Below are positions 35,502 through 48,316 of a stretch of 64,000 bases of DNA, piece by piece. The notes under the pieces were generated by a model. That model was not told the DNA's origin. It did not search any database and saw only the letters and a list, made by a program, of their open reading frames with translations. This DNA is from Acorus gramineus. Taxonomy: Eukaryota > Streptophyta > Magnoliopsida > Acorales > Acoraceae. Every line of letters begins with the position of its first letter. Within the stretch, counting starts at the first letter, position 1. Location: the NCBI GenBank assembly GCA_030737835.1, contig CM060851.1:3500615-3564614 (forward strand). Reading direction: 5' to 3'. The position numbers were made by a program, and so were the translations under genes.

Positions 35502-36485
35502 CTAGGTCCACACAGAGGCATGGTCGGTGGGTGATTCATAAAAGAAATCCGGATATAGGCTCAGACAGACCTGGAGCATGGAGGGATTGAACTTGGGGAC
35601 CCCGATCTGCGCGACAGTGAGGGAGCCAAAGAAGTTGCCAAGCAGGGCGGCCCCGGCCACAGTGAAGCCGTGGGCCATCCCGGTAACAAGACCCCCAAGG
35701 AAGCTGTCCCCGGCACCAGTGGGGTCGATCTGCACGGCTGGGAATGAAGGGACACGCAGCTCGCCGTCCTTCCAATAGACCGTGCACCCGTCCTTCCCAT
35801 CTGTGATGATGACGCAGCAGTGCTTGCGGGCCTCCTCAATTTCAATAAGAGGTGACTCTTCGGCGGAGGCCTTGAGGAATCCGATGCGGGGGAGGAGATG
35901 GGAGAAGCCACTGTCCCTGAGGGGGACAAGGCGGACGGTCCCTCCGTCCTCGTCATCAAAGACGCGTATGAGGGCCTGAATGTCCACGAAGACCACGCGA
36001 CAGAGATCGAGCATGCGCTCTAAAGTCTCAGGGGAGATCTCACCACCGACACCGACGGCAAGGCCGAAGCTGAACATCCGCCCTCCCGGGAGGTCAGAGG
36101 GGGAGATGGGATCGCAAGATCGGACGCGCTTGAGGACGCGATCACGTCGGCCGACATCGTCGTCGTTGTTATCGTCGATAAAATAGGCGTGGAAGAGGGT
36201 GGTGGTGGAGGAGGAAAAAATAGGGGGGTGGGAGGAGACAGAGGAGAGGTAGGCGAAGTCGGAGCCGACACGGGAGACGCAGCGGACGGGGAGGGAGAGG
36301 GCGTCGAGGACGTTGGTCGTGAAAGAGGCGGCACCGCCGAGGCCCTCACCAATGACCCTTCCGTCCCTGTAGAGGACATCGTGGCAGTAGTTACCGACCA
36401 CAAGACCCTCCTCAGCATGATGGGAGATCCCTTCCCCTCCTATTCCGCCGCCATCAGCGACTGGTGCTTCTTTTGTTATCGTCAT
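35502..36485 (-). CDS. MIK: pfkB-family kinase, probable myo-inositol 3-kinase
   Basis: Single-exon gene of 327 residues in the ribokinase/pfkB family. It is closest in my recollection to plant inositol 3-kinase (Arabidopsis At5g58730, rice OsMIK), which phosphorylates myo-inositol in the lipid-independent route to phytate. Evidence: VVGNYCHDVL (29-38), GGAASFTTNV (50-59) and the pfkB signature DPTGAGDSFLGG with catalytic base D260. The C-terminus (FNPSMLQVCLSLYPDFF) is also in keeping. The NYCHD start is typical of this subfamily rather than of fructokinase or adenosine kinase. GC-rich coding sequence. Loop 100-115 has a run of Asp/Asn (IDDNNDDDV). The assignment to pfkB is certain; the substrate is inferred. 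Confidence 0.88.
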   Translation of the reverse strand: MTITKEAPVADGGGIGGEGISHHAEEGLVVGNYCHDVLYRDGRVIGEGLGGAASFTTNVLDALSLPVRCVSRVGSDFAYLSSVSSHPPIFSSSTTTLFHAYFIDDNNDDDVGRRDRVLKRVRSCDPISPSDLPGGRMFSFGLAVGVGGEISPETLERMLDLCRVVFVDIQALIRVFDDEDGGTVRLVPLRDSGFSHLLPRIGFLKASAEESPLIEIEEARKHCCVIITDGKDGCTVYWKDGELRVPSFPAVQIDPTGAGDSFLGGLVTGMAHGFTVAGAALLGNFFGSLTVAQIGVPKFNPSMLQVCLSLYPDFFYESPTDHASVWT

Positions 36486-36601
36486 TATCGAGGGAGAAGA
36501 AGCAACAACAGTTGCGTCCTCTATTGTTTACAGCTGGGATCCAAAAATTGTCGATCAGATAAATGACAAACATGAGGGGCACGCCTACCCAGTCAGGTCA
36601 A

Positions 36602-36604
<3 letters not shown>

Positions 36605-36634
<30 letters not shown>
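36605..36634. repeat. (GA)n microsatellite in the kinase leader/promoter
   Basis: About 15 GA units; CT-rich on the coding strand, roughly 120 nt upstream of the inositol kinase ATG. CT-rich leaders are common in plant promoters. Confidence 0.9.
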
Positions 36635-36636
<2 letters not shown>

Positions 36637-36639
36637 CAT

Positions 36640-38064
36640 GGAGGATTGTGGGGGTGCGAAGTGGAAGAAAGACAGGCGTCCTACATGGCGCCTATGCAGA
36701 ACGGCCTACCTCTCTGTCTCTCTCCCCCGCTTTGTCGAAGGTTGAGGAGTAATAGTTGACATTTTTATTAATTGAACAAAATGCACGACCCGGCAAAGTA
36801 GAGTACATCGGACTCGGTCGAATTGATTGACGATGGGGCTAGATTTCCTCAATGGACCCCCCTCCACATACACGTGGTTGCTTGTCTTGCCGTTCCCTTG
36901 GGGCCTAGTTTTGTTTTTTTTCTTTAAAGCTCCGTTTGGAATAGTTTTTTAAGTTTACACGAATTTGCTTTTCTTGAATCTGTTTCTAAATAAAAAAATT
37001 GAGATAAAAAATTACAGACAAACAAACAAATTTATGTGAAAAATGTAAAAAACAAATCAATTTTTTACAATTGTGCAACCTAGTTGTTATTATATGCAAT
37101 TGAAGCTTAAATTAGCAATGAATACGATTCAAAGTTTCAGCAGATTTAAGAAAAATATGCATCCCATAGATATGGTTACTTTCCTTCTATAATAATAATA
37201 ATAATAATAAGAAAATTGATATGTATTCCATTCAGTACCTCGTAAACTTATGTCAACCGTGTGAGGGCATTTGCTCAAGGTGTCCAGTCAAATAAAATGT
37301 TTGTTGAGTGATTTTTTTAGCACATGAAAGACCAACACAGATCATGAACACAAAAGTTTTAGCACTTCTAATTGTTACTTGTGTACTAGCTAGCATATCC
37401 AGTCTCTTCTAAACATGAGAGCGCAACATGAACGCCTATCTTGGCCCCTGAATCATCTGATTCATTCCAAGTTTTCACTCTGGTTGTTTATCTTGAATTT
37501 CATTAACCAATAACATCAACAGCACAAAGCAGTTTTGCTAGTAAAATGCATCACAGGCATTCAGAAAATTGGACAGCCCTAGCTCAAGTCTATTGATTCA
37601 GCAGTATAACAATTATTGAAAATCATGGCAATCTGTTGCACAGATGTTTTGAACTCAAATAACAGAAGAATACAATTTCACAGTAAATTACTCAAATGGA
37701 TTACAAATAAAGCATTAAAAAGAACATCTGATAATTACTTGATCAATAATTCAGAATAACTTGATATGGCTCACTTGTAATATCATGAACTGTTTTTTAC
37801 ACCATCCTTCTCCATAAATCAATTTTATGACATACAAACTCACCCCCATGAACTGTTTTTTACACCATCCTTCTCCATAAATCAATTTTATGACATACAA
37901 ACTCACCCCCTCTTTATGGGGCTTTCAAGTGTACATAAATAATTTAAAAAAGACAATCCAATGTGACTTCCAAGTGGATATTGCCACCTGACTTATTACT
38001 CTGAACTGGAAAAAGAATAAGAAACAAAGATAAAGGTGTTTCTATGATTTCACTTTTCTGACCA
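36640..38064. other. Intergenic between inositol kinase and ABC1 kinase
   Basis: Contains the inositol kinase upstream region, an (AAT)n run near 37190-37209, and the 63-bp tandem repeat listed separately. No gene seen. Confidence 0.45.
37785..37910. repeat. Perfect tandem duplication, 63-bp unit x 2
   Basis: The unit beginning ATGAACTGTTTTTTACACCA occurs at 37785-37847 and 37848-37910 with no differences seen. It lies about 150 bp beyond the ABC1 kinase stop codon, possibly within its 3' UTR. Confidence 0.97.
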
Positions 38065-41000
38065 TTAGTATGTAAGGAACTTTCTAAGCTGCAGAAACCA
38101 CGATGCAATCTGCATGAAAAAAAGACGGGCTTCCAGAGAAATCTCCTCCAACCATATGCTTATCTTTGGTAGAAGGGATTTCTTTTGCAACCATTTTGTT
38201 TCGATTACTGCCTCAGAAGACACCCTCCCGATGATCAAGAATGTCTCAAGAGAAGTCCCCTGCAACTGCAAAAGGGTGGTTTGAAAAATTTTAAGATTAA
38301 GTAGTTTGAAATTCCCTGGAATTTTTTTTTTTTAAATTAGCAATCTTCTTGTTACAGGGAATAAACAGAGTATTGATCAGGGATTATCTCAGCCCCCCAC
38401 GTCTCAATCCATATTGGCATGCTACAAGATCCATGTTACATTAGATTTATCCAAGTGCTAATGTGGACAGCTTAAGACATAGCAAATAAAAAATTCTCCT
38501 TCAATCCTTCGCAGTGATAAAGCAAATTTACAAAGTTGTAATCTTTCAAAGCTTCACTTTAACCAGAGTCTACAACAAAGTAGGATCCATAAATCTGGGA
38601 GTCTGCTCTGAAAATATGAAGTCTTCATCCACTAAAGAATCAAGGTAAAAGTTATATCTTAGTTGACAGATTTTATTAACTGTAGTTGATACTAGGAAAA
38701 TCAAATTTAGATATTGCACAACAAAGAACTGATGTGATTTCAAATGTTTTTTTTAACGAATCATTCAAAAAATCAAATTCCAGAGATGCGAAAAACTTAT
38801 CTTATAGTTAAGAGACTAGAATATCATGGAACTCCCTTTTCAATGTATTCCACTGACTCACTCACTAATGTAACTAGATGCTTAGTCATTTCTTAATATT
38901 AAGGAAACAGTTCCCTACCAGGCAATGGTTGACAGCCCTCACACAGTCATTTGTTTTAAGCATCAATAAAATTGCACGAGGAAGCCTCCTCAGCAACTCC
39001 GAGATCTCTGAGAAATATTGAGAAGCATACATCTGCCAAAGGAAAGAACCAAACATAAGCAAAGAACTGATGGGAAAAACAGTACCGATTGCACAAAATA
39101 ATAGTGCAACTTTTTTTATTACTGAAATCGAATGTATCAAAGAACTAGTGTAAGCTACAAAGAAGTTAGAGCTTTAAAAGTTACTGACATGTCTAGATAT
39201 ACAAACTACAAAATTACTTCCCTATGCTAATGGATGACGAAAATTATTGAGACAATAAAAGATGATGATAGCATATGAATCTTATTAGCTTTTCTTTTTG
39301 GAAAAAGGAATCTTATTAGCTATAATAATCACTTAAAGTGGTCAAATATAAAGTAAAGTCCTTGAGGTAAAATATGGAGTAGTTTTTAAAAAGATTTGAA
39401 CTGTAGAATCAAACAAACTTTATATAGAATTATATTCCATGTAAGAGAAACCCATTAACAGATTTAGCTGTTTTATTCAGAAAGCTTAAGTAATTTCATC
39501 GGACAAAGCATAAAAATTGATCTAAGGAATAAGACAGAGATCATGATTGACACGGTTCCTAATGCTGTAAACTGTGTTACACAACACAAGGAAGTGAGAT
39601 TCACTTTCCATATATGAAGCCAATTGTTTGAAACTGTGGCATACTGAAGTCATCATTATAAATATGTCTACATGTTTACTGAGAATAGCGTTGTTGAACT
39701 AAGAAATGACCTGAAGTTCCAAACGATCATTATCATTCCCTTCTAAAGCCAAATGATTGACAGATGGATCACTGACTCTATTCCATGGCCGCATTGTAAG
39801 AATCCCAGCAAAAAGAGCATAAAGATCCTCCCCAGCACCCAGTTTTACGCTGTTCTCCTTTATAGCTTTAACATCAGCAAATATTAGCGCCTAGAACAAA
39901 GAGCAATATGAGACAGGATAAAAGCAGGAGGGAGAAAAAGTTGCATGTAAAGCATCAGTCTTTAAAATCAAACAATATACCTTCCAAAGAGCTGCATAGT
40001 TAGTTCTTGTTTGATAATCCAGCTCCTTGTATAGACCATGGTCAAGCAAAATCAACTGTGGTTTTCTCTTGCCTGTTGATATGAAAATTTTAAAAACAGC
40101 AAATTTAAAATAGTTTTAAGAGACCGAAATAAACATAGAAATCAGGGTAACTACTCCATTCCGCAATTTGAACCTTAAAATGTTGGGCATAAGTTTGACA
40201 TAAACATGTTACCCATAAGCTTGAATTCTTGAACAATATCAGTCATCCCAATAAATATCATTTTTCTGGGTAAGGTACATGATTATCAGGACTATTCATT
40301 TATGAACATGGAAGGTGCAGCCACCTAGTGTAACTAACAGCTTTTACTCCAAACAAAAAAAAATACAAACAATGAAGGAGATAAAATACTGAGATGCCAA
40401 AGAGACACCCAACCCAAGACACAACCACCCTTTCCAAGCCCATAAACGATTTAGGCCAACAACAATCAAGGGTCTCTATTTTATCTATCACCCTGAATCC
40501 CTTACTACACATCAATGAGGATCCCAACACCATAGAACCAAACCTTTGAACCAAGGGAGTAAGCTTAGTCAAATTGCATGCCTAAAAGAAAAGGCAGCAC
40601 CAGCAGAAAAGATGGCCGGAACAACGACAACATTAAGGGCAGCATACCCTGCTTAGCCATCAGGCAAAAAAGCACATTGTACGGATACCGTCGGATATTC
40701 GGAAACCCATGCAAGATCAATAGTCAGTTGTTTAGTTTATTCATTTGTTTGACTAGTTTGCTAGCTATTCACTCATTTGTAACTGTAGAAATCTATGATT
40801 AAGAATAAGGTTATGGGTAAGATAAAAATAAGTTGTTAGAATGGAGGAGATTTAAGGACTTTGTTGTAACCCACTACTAGTTGAAGGAAACTGTCAGCCT
40901 GGGCGATAGTCATCCAGTAGCCATCAGCAGTTCCAATGGCCTAACAGTTTCAAGAATCTTCCATATGGCGGTGGTACCGACCTTGAGCCCTAAATCCCTT

Positions 41001-44000
41001 GGATCTAGTGTCTTGATCATTAAGTCTTGTAAACATCTTTCAGTTGTTTGGTAAAGATTCCTCTCTCTCTGTATCTTGTATCTTTTTTTTGGAGGAGGAA
41101 TTTAAGGTAGGAACTTCATTTATAATATGATGTCCCTTGAAAAAAAACAGAGAAGAGGAATCTCCAAAATTAACAAAGAAAAAAGATGAAAAAGAGAACA
41201 AAAATATAAAATATCAGCTCCAAAGCTAGGCAGATTGCATTTTATCTTTTTTATTATTATTATTTTATCTTTGTATGGAGATCCCTCATCTCCTTTTGTT
41301 TGGGGGCAACTTTTGTTAATAAGATTGCTCGTATAAAATGTAGCAGGCCCAGTAACATTATAATATATCGTTTTCAATGTAAGAAGTGAACTGAGACAAA
41401 AACATCAGCAATATACAAAAGATTGCTTTATCCGAAAGCCAGATGCTATCAACTCACTGAATAGGCTCCATTTACTTGATGGCATTGGACGAACCATCAG
41501 GTTAGCAGCATGCGGATCACAGTGCACAAATCCATGTCTAAAAGTCATTTCAGCAAAAGCAAGGCTCATCTGCACAATTTCACATAAAAGTTTGCAACAG
41601 TCAAAAATATCTATTTCCACTAAATATGATGTAAAATAGTTGATGCTTAAGTTGTTCATACTAGCTTTGCAACATCAGTTGGTTGAATCCCAAGTCTGCG
41701 GATGGCATTTACATCTGTTATGCCAGCACCTTCCATGAACTCCATTGTCAATAGTTTAGATGTGCTCAGATTCCAATATACTTTTGGAGCATATATGTAG
41801 TCTGCGATACGAGGAGAGAACCTTCTAAAATTTTCCAAACATTTCTCGCTGTTCTTGGCCTCAAATAAGAAATCTAACTCCTGATACCAACAAGTTAACT
41901 GATCAAAAGGAGTCTTTAGAATGTTCAAAAAAAACAATTAGAAAAAGAAGCAAATTTAATAAAAATTCCCAGTTATAATAATAATAATAATCAAATTTTA
42001 GTCTAAACAAGGCGATAATTTATCCAATTTTTTTATGAAATCACGAGTGAAAATAATAATTCTCATCATCAATTATCAAAAATAGCTTCTCAACAGTCTG
42101 TTTCGCTATATGAGTCCGACTCGGAATATTGATTTACCATCCTCAGCTTATTTGTTTTATAAACTTGAGCCTTCATTACCTTGACACCAACCATACCCAT
42201 AAAAAATAATCATAAAGCCTTGTCCCACTAAACTAGGTCAACTTGAAGTAGGATTTGAGAAAAAGTCTCTGATCAGCTGTCACCCTGATGACCACTATAA
42301 ACAGTTTTCTTCAATCAAGGTAAGTACCAAACATACTCTTCTGGAAAACTTTGACATCAATTATCTCCAGTTTCTATAAGTTCAGAACTTCCTCTGTACC
42401 TGCCGATCTCTCTCCTCTTGAAGATATACATTTCTAACCATGTCAGGCTACGTCCTGCCACACATGACACATCCATCTCAATGATTCTTCTAGAACTTAC
42501 TCTCCTTCTAGGGGTATCTTAAGCATATGTAATTCTAAGCCTGTCAGTCTATGTTCTCCCACGTACGTCATACAGTCATACCCATCTCAATGACTTCATC
42601 TTTGCCATTGACACTCATGTTGCTTTAAGATGCCCAACATTCATAACAAGCATAACTGTTAAAGTTTTTGTACCGCATATTGTTTCCTTAGGTCTAGTTA
42701 GTCAATATTGATCACTTAACAGTGTTCAAACTTTCAAGTCACAGAGATGAACCTCAAGTCTCTAATCCCAGGCAATGGACCAGTGTGTATCAGACAAATG
42801 GTGGGGGGGAAAAATCATTGTACAATCTTCAAGCACACATGCAAAAATGAAGATGCCAATATAAACATTCAAGAGCTTGAATTAAATTTTTTATTAAATA
42901 ATAGACAGTAAAGAACTTACCTTTGGTAGACTGTCATGTATTTCATCAACCAACCACCTGGGATTTTCAAAGAAATTATAATTACAAAAGGTTATGAAAC
43001 TTTAAACTACTTATATGCATAAATGCACAACCTCAAGAATTAGATAAACAACTAATTTTCTGTAGAAATGAGTACATCAATGCAAAGACATGAATTACGT
43101 GACTTTGGAGCTCCACCCCTTGGGCAACAATGCCTCAACCCTTCACCCTTGTATGCAAGTGGGGACTACATAGCTTGTCACACCACTAAAAACCTCCTTG
43201 GTTTCGAATCCAGGGTGGAGCTTCTACAGACTGCATTTCCTCATGCATATGTATAAATATTGAGAATGTAACACAGAAGAAATTAAGTTTCCATGCACAC
43301 CATTAACATACAGTCATGCACTTGATTGAGCACACATGAAAATTGCATGATTGTAAGGGTAGAACCCATGCCCATAAAATTCCAGTACATTATATTATTC
43401 TTAAAAAAATGAAAATTACCTATAATCAAATGAAGGGAAACACCAGTGGAGGAAATTGACTATTGATTCCACGGTAGCATAATCAGCAAGAGCGGTATCT
43501 GTCATGTGAGTGTGCTGAACCTGAATATTAAGATAATAACAAAAATGAGGATGGCCCTAATAAACTTCTAAGCCTCCAGAATTAATAAATTCCACTTCCA
43601 TGACATCAGAGGGAGTTAAAAACCTTTGAAAATAGAAAATTTGACACCAACCTTAACAGCAACTTTTCTCCCATCATGTGTACGAGCAGCATGAACTTGT
43701 GCCAGGGATGCACTTGCCAATGGAACAGGATCAAATTCCATAAAGACCTGCCAACCAAAAATATCTTGTGTCAACATAAAAGACTTACACTAATACAATA
43801 ATTGAATCAAAGCTTTTGAGCAAGAATACTGCAGTGCTCTTAAGTAATTTACTCTATGATGAAACAAATACAACATGATAATTCACCTTTAATTTATAAA
43901 AAAAAAAATGTGTGAAAAACAAATCACTCCACAGCAGCATATGAATAGAAGAAACAAACACAGTTTCCCTTCTTTCAAATTTCAAATGTAGAGTTACCGA

Positions 44001-44750
44001 AAAAAGGGGAAAAGAAAAAGAAAAAAGATTTGGGAATTGGGATCATAGATACCTCATCCGGCAGCTTTTCAAGCTCTTTCTTGAATACTTGACATACTTG
44101 TTCATAAGAGGAAACTGGACATCTATTCAGCATAGAAGCCCTCATTGTATGTACATATTCCTGAGGAACCACATATTCCTACAAAAAGACAAAGTGCATG
44201 TATATTGGGTATAAAACCATGATGAATCAGCGGGTAATTCAATAACATGGTGCAAACAAAAGGTGAAGACAAAGGCAACAGAGAATGAAAGAAAAAAAAA
44301 TAAAAAAAAATAATACCAGCTGACTAATGTGCTGACCGAGTTTGATATAGATACCCCCATTCCTGAAACACAACTCCTGAAGCCTGAGAGCATTTCTAAG
44401 ATGGGCTTCGTGTTTGGCTTTCAACCTCTCAGCACTTCCTTCAGGGAGTCCCCACAGTGAATATTCATAATCTGAGAGACAGAACAAAAGCACCAACCTG
44501 AATTAATTTGTTCGGAGGTACAACGCATGGTTAACGTCGTCCACCCAGGCAACTCATGAATAGAGGACTGACCGAAGGCAATGGATCCGACGGTGAAGGA
44601 ATCACGGACGAGGCGGAGCGGGACTGTTGTGCATATCTTGAGAGTGGTGGCCGGGTCGTCGGAGGTGGCGACGGAGGCGGCAGCTGTTCCACCCCCAGCG
44701 ACGGTTGCGAACGCGGCCAGCCTCCAAGCCGCCCGCCTCAGAAGTCCCAT
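38065..44750 (-). CDS. ABC1/UbiB (ADCK1-like) atypical kinase, probably mitochondrial
   Basis: A member of the ABC1K/UbiB/ADCK family, linked to coenzyme Q and lipid metabolism in mitochondria and plastids. Exons on the minus strand: 44750-44573, 44471-44317, 44178-44053, 43747-43652, 43520-43420, 42957-42921, 41880-41662, 41569-41458, 40072-39981, 39890-39711, 39032-38919, 38265-38065. All are in phase, total 536 residues. An arginine/alanine-rich N-terminus ([17 protein letters not shown]) suits organelle targeting. The family landmarks are GGIYIKLGQ (exon 2), the ASASLAQVH alanine-rich loop (164-172, replacing a P-loop), VAVK with K185, HCDPHAAN with D322 and N327, and DHG with metal-binding D352 in place of DFG. 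All catalytic residues are intact. It most resembles the ADCK1-type plant clade (At4g24810-like). Upstream in-frame TTG codons are not used because ATG 44750 follows. Introns 6 and 8 exceed 1 kb and hold repeat debris. Confidence 0.93.
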
Positions 44751-44953
44751 CCTGCTCCCAATCAAACCCTAATACCCCACGTTTTAATTCCTTCCTCGGC
44801 CGCCATTGCCAACCGGTTTTAGGCAGTCGGGTCGAACACAGAACGGGTCATGGGTCATTGGATCCGAGTCGTTCGTAGAAAGGAGAAACTGTTGGTCTTA
44901 ATTAATTAATACAAAAAAAAGGAGCAGCGAAAGGGGGAAAGAGGGAGATAGAT
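44751..44953. promoter_or_regulatory. Divergent (bidirectional) promoter region
   Basis: Only 203 bp separate the ATG of the ABC1-like kinase (minus) from that of the NudC-domain gene (plus). Both promoters and leaders must fit here. The part next to the kinase is GC-rich (CCTCGGCCGCC, GGGTCGAAC). The part next to the NudC gene is purine-rich (AAAGGGGGAAAGAGGGAGAT). No clear TATA box is seen. Confidence 0.7.
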
Positions 44954-47900
44954 ATGACGGAGAAATTGGGACCTGACAAGCGCCACAGCTTCTTTCATGG
45001 CGGTAATTTTCTCTCTCTCTCTCTTCTTCTTCTTATCTGTATTTCTTGTGTAAGTAATTAGGATATTGATCTATGTGATGGTGGTGATTGGAGGACAAAC
45101 AGAGCAGAAGGTGTTTGAATGGGACCAGACACTTGAGGAGGTTGACATCTACATAACTCTGCCTACCGGTGTTCCCTCGAAGCTATTCTTCTGCAACATC
45201 CGATCCACACACGTCCAAGTCGGCATCAAGGGCAACTCCACCCTCTACCTTGACGTCCGTTCTCTTTCTTCTCTCTCTTTTTTTTTAATTTTTTTCACAA
45301 TCTTCATCTCTCGGTGTACGTGCGTGTGTGTTTGATGTGTGTATTTGGATGTCCTGCAGCATGATCTCGCCTCTCCTGTAAAGACCGACTCTTCATTTTG
45401 GACCCTCGGTATTTTTCATTTCCAAACTGATTTTATTTCGCTCTCTTCTTTTAAGTATCATCATCATTATTATTGCTTTATGATACACCCTAGAGACCAG
45501 GGTTAAGAGGAAAAATGATCTACGGGCATAGATGGTATGAGGTCATTGTAACGGGCATGATGAGGTTGCTTGGATGGTGATGCATGTCATACCTTTTGGT
45601 ATGTGGCACAAGGGATGACTGATGGTGCCTTTGGGCAATTAGATTTTAGATTTTCATGCTGCAGTCTTTCAATGTTGTACCAGAAGTTAAAAATCCACTT
45701 TTCTAACACCAAGTAGACATCCACAACTCAACATTCTGTAATTTTTTTGTTAAGATAGTTTATAACTTAGCACTCCTCGGTGTACATTAACACCGATCAA
45801 CCACTGGGTTGTGGTTATGAATCGATCTTCAACGCTATCAAGGCACAAGAAACATGCAAGGGATGCATATGAGTATATGGAAGTAGGGCAGCAGTGCACA
45901 AATTACAATGTCCCTGCAATATACTCATCAACTTATTTTTAAGATATGTGTATTGTCTATTGCGCCGATGATCAAGTGTAGAAGATTTTTTGTGGAAGAT
46001 TGGGCCATATTTCATTGGCTGATGAACATATGCCCCTTGTACAATCAATTTTGGAAGTTGGGTCACATCGTTATAGGAACAGGGATTCCAAATTGCCAAA
46101 CAAAATCCTTCTTAATGCTATGAATGTTTTGTACACTATGCAAAAATTGAGCAAAATAAATAAGATTAAATGATACTTGTGTGTGGTTATTGATATGGGG
46201 GTTAGAGTGACACGAGACATGTCATTCTTGATTATATAACTCTGTTTTATTTAACTTATTAGTGAAGAAAGGTGAAGACTGATCAACGAGATGGGGAATT
46301 CTTAGCACGATATGTCTTTCCTTGGATGACATTGTTTGGACACACCTATTGATAATTGATTGATACAACTGCAAGAGCAAATGAAAGAAAAGGCATGCAA
46401 AATGTTTCCTTATGGTAGGATACTTGAGTAAAGCAAACTGGAATATATTAAATCACAGTGCACATTTTTTCGAAGAAAGATTGGAGCAATTATAGTAAGA
46501 TAATACCCCTCGAAATACAAAACCCCCCAAAAAAAAGTGAAAGGAAAGGAAGAAGAGCCCTTGGGGGAGCAATCCCCTTTGCCATTCTAATATTCTATAT
46601 AGTTACAAGGGGACACGTGGGTATACATCTTCCGTGCTATTCTAACATTTCATATACTTACTGAATCTTCAGTTTTGGTAGCAAGTATTATCTTTTGTAA
46701 AAATATAATTTTGGGTATTGCAGAGGATGGAACCATGCATATTACCTTACAGAAAAGGGACAAGGGCCAGACATGGCCTTCACCTATACTTGGTCAAGGT
46801 CAGCTTGATCCCTACACAGTGGATCTTGAACAAAAGCGCCTTATGCTACAGAGATTTCAGGAAGAGGTTAGTACTGGTTTTTCCAATATATCAAATATAG
46901 CATTCTTATTTTTATTTTGTTTTTTTAATTTTTTTTTAATTTATTCTTCCTCACCCCTACTTTTAGTGGTTTTACCTTTCAACTTTGTGATGTGCAAATA
47001 TCTATGATTCTTGATTGTCTGTGACTTTCTCCCCTCGTATGGGGTGTGACATTAGGTTATTCGCTCCCGATAGCTATACTGGGATAGATAACAATTCAGG
47101 CTGAATAAGCAACTTTTTGTTTGGTTGTCTTTTTTGTTATTCTCATTGGGAAACGTAAAAATGATTTTTTTGTTGTTTGATTCACCTTGGATAAAGTGAT
47201 GATAAATGGTTGATAAGGGATGAATAAGAGTTTATGATTTTTTAAATGACAATTATACCCCCTGGGAATAGTATGAGAGATATATGATTGATTTGATAGA
47301 TGTAACAGTTTTTGGAATCTGTGTGAGTCTGTTAGGTGAGATAAATTTTTTAAAATGACAGAGAATGGTTTTTTTATCCATTGACATAGATAAGCCTTGA
47401 TAAACAATTCCAACATTTCCTTACAATAGTTATCAGGCTTTATCCTAGCTTATCCAGACATAACTATCGGGGTTTATTCTATTAAAACAAACAATTTTTT
47501 TTAGCTATTCTCATCTATTCTTCATTATTCTGGCTTTATGTTCCACGCCATACGGGGGTCTGGGTTTTTATGACAATGAAAAACCTCTACCCCTGTTTGG
47601 ATACAAAATAGGATTTATTTTTTATTATACAGTTATTCCGGCATAAGTGAGTATAAATAAGGATAAAGTGATTTTATGTTTGGTTGTAATTTGAATTATT
47701 TACGTTAGGAAATGTAATAATAAAAATTTTGTTGTTTGGGTAAAATGTGAATAAAGTGTGGATAAAGATTTATAAAAAGTGAAAAAATAATGATAGTTGA
47801 TTTTTTATTAGATGTGATGACGATTGATTTGACAGTGGACCCTCATATTCTTTGAGTGGAATAATCTGGTATAACTTTAATTCTAGGGTTTATTTCCGAC

Positions 47901-48316
47901 ATAGTTTATCCGTGGGTATTCTCTGCATCCAAATAACAAAAAAACACCTATTTTGTTTTATTCTCATTTATTCCTTGGGCTATTCCATATCCAAATGGGG
48001 GCTAAAAGATTACCAAATGCTCAAGATAAAAAAAAAAAAAAAAAAAGCTTGTTTTTCTGCTTCACCAGTTTAAATGAAGGTGGAATCTGCTCTCCATCTT
48101 TATCCTTATATGTAAGAGTGATTCAGGCATGGTCCAAGCCATGTTAGTTGATAAGAGAGATCTCCCAACCCATGGAGTTGTCCTGTAATCAATCCCGTTG
48201 AGTCTGATCGCCATTCTCTTTTGTTGCAGAATCCAGGTTTTGACTTCTCGCAGGCCCAATTTAGCGGGTCGTGTCCCGATCCAAAGACATTCATGGGTGG
48301 CATACGCTCCACTTAA
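44954..48316 (+). CDS. NudC/CS-domain (HSP20-like) protein, NUDCD2-type
   Basis: A small co-chaperone-like protein with one CS (p23-like) beta-sandwich, similar to NUDCD2 and Arabidopsis At5g58740. Relatives bind HSP90 and dynein regulators. Exons: 44954-45002, 45094-45254, 45360-45408, 46724-46866, 48230-48316, phases 1-0-1-0, total 162 residues (family about 158). It shows MTEKLGPDKRHSF at the start, FEWDQTLEEVDIYITLP (start of the CS domain, about 22-38), SSFWTLEDGTMHITLQKRDK (conserved CS core), GQTWPSPILGQGQLDPY and the C-terminal signature NPGFDFSQAQFSG...FMGGIRS. Exon 2's donor is GTCCGT, weak but in phase, and the acceptor of intron 1 (TTGGAG) is not pyrimidine-rich. Introns 3 and 4 are over 1.3 kb, and intron 4 consists largely of two MITEs. 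It shares its promoter region with the ABC1-like kinase. Confidence 0.95.
47031..47559. mobile_element. MITE in intron 4 of the NudC gene
   Basis: The left end CCCCTCGTATGGGGTGTGACA and the inverted right end ACCCCCGTATGGCGTGGAACA match over about 24 bp. The interior is AT-rich and non-coding. TCT on both sides could be a 3-bp target duplication, but that is weak. Confidence 0.65.
47590..48001. mobile_element. MITE in intron 4 of the NudC gene, same family as 18100-18500
   Basis: Ends CCCCTGTTTGGATA and TATCCAAATGGGGG are inverted copies. Its reverse complement aligns with 18100-18500 along most of its length (shared blocks TTAAAGTTAT, CCACTGTCAAATCAA, TCACATTTTACCCAAACAAC), so this family has at least two copies in the window. 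Confidence 0.8.

Noticed and set aside
36189-36566. Plus-strand open frame opposite the inositol kinase start
   Set aside because: Gly/Glu/Val-rich translation of the complementary strand of a GC-rich exon, with no independent support.
43100-43255. tRNA-like or SINE signal (GGTTTCGAATCC, box B-like)
   Set aside because: A B-box-like word is present (similar ones near 4060 and, on the minus strand, 24150), but I could not find a matching A box, a cloverleaf or a clear A-tail, so no RNA gene or SINE is called.
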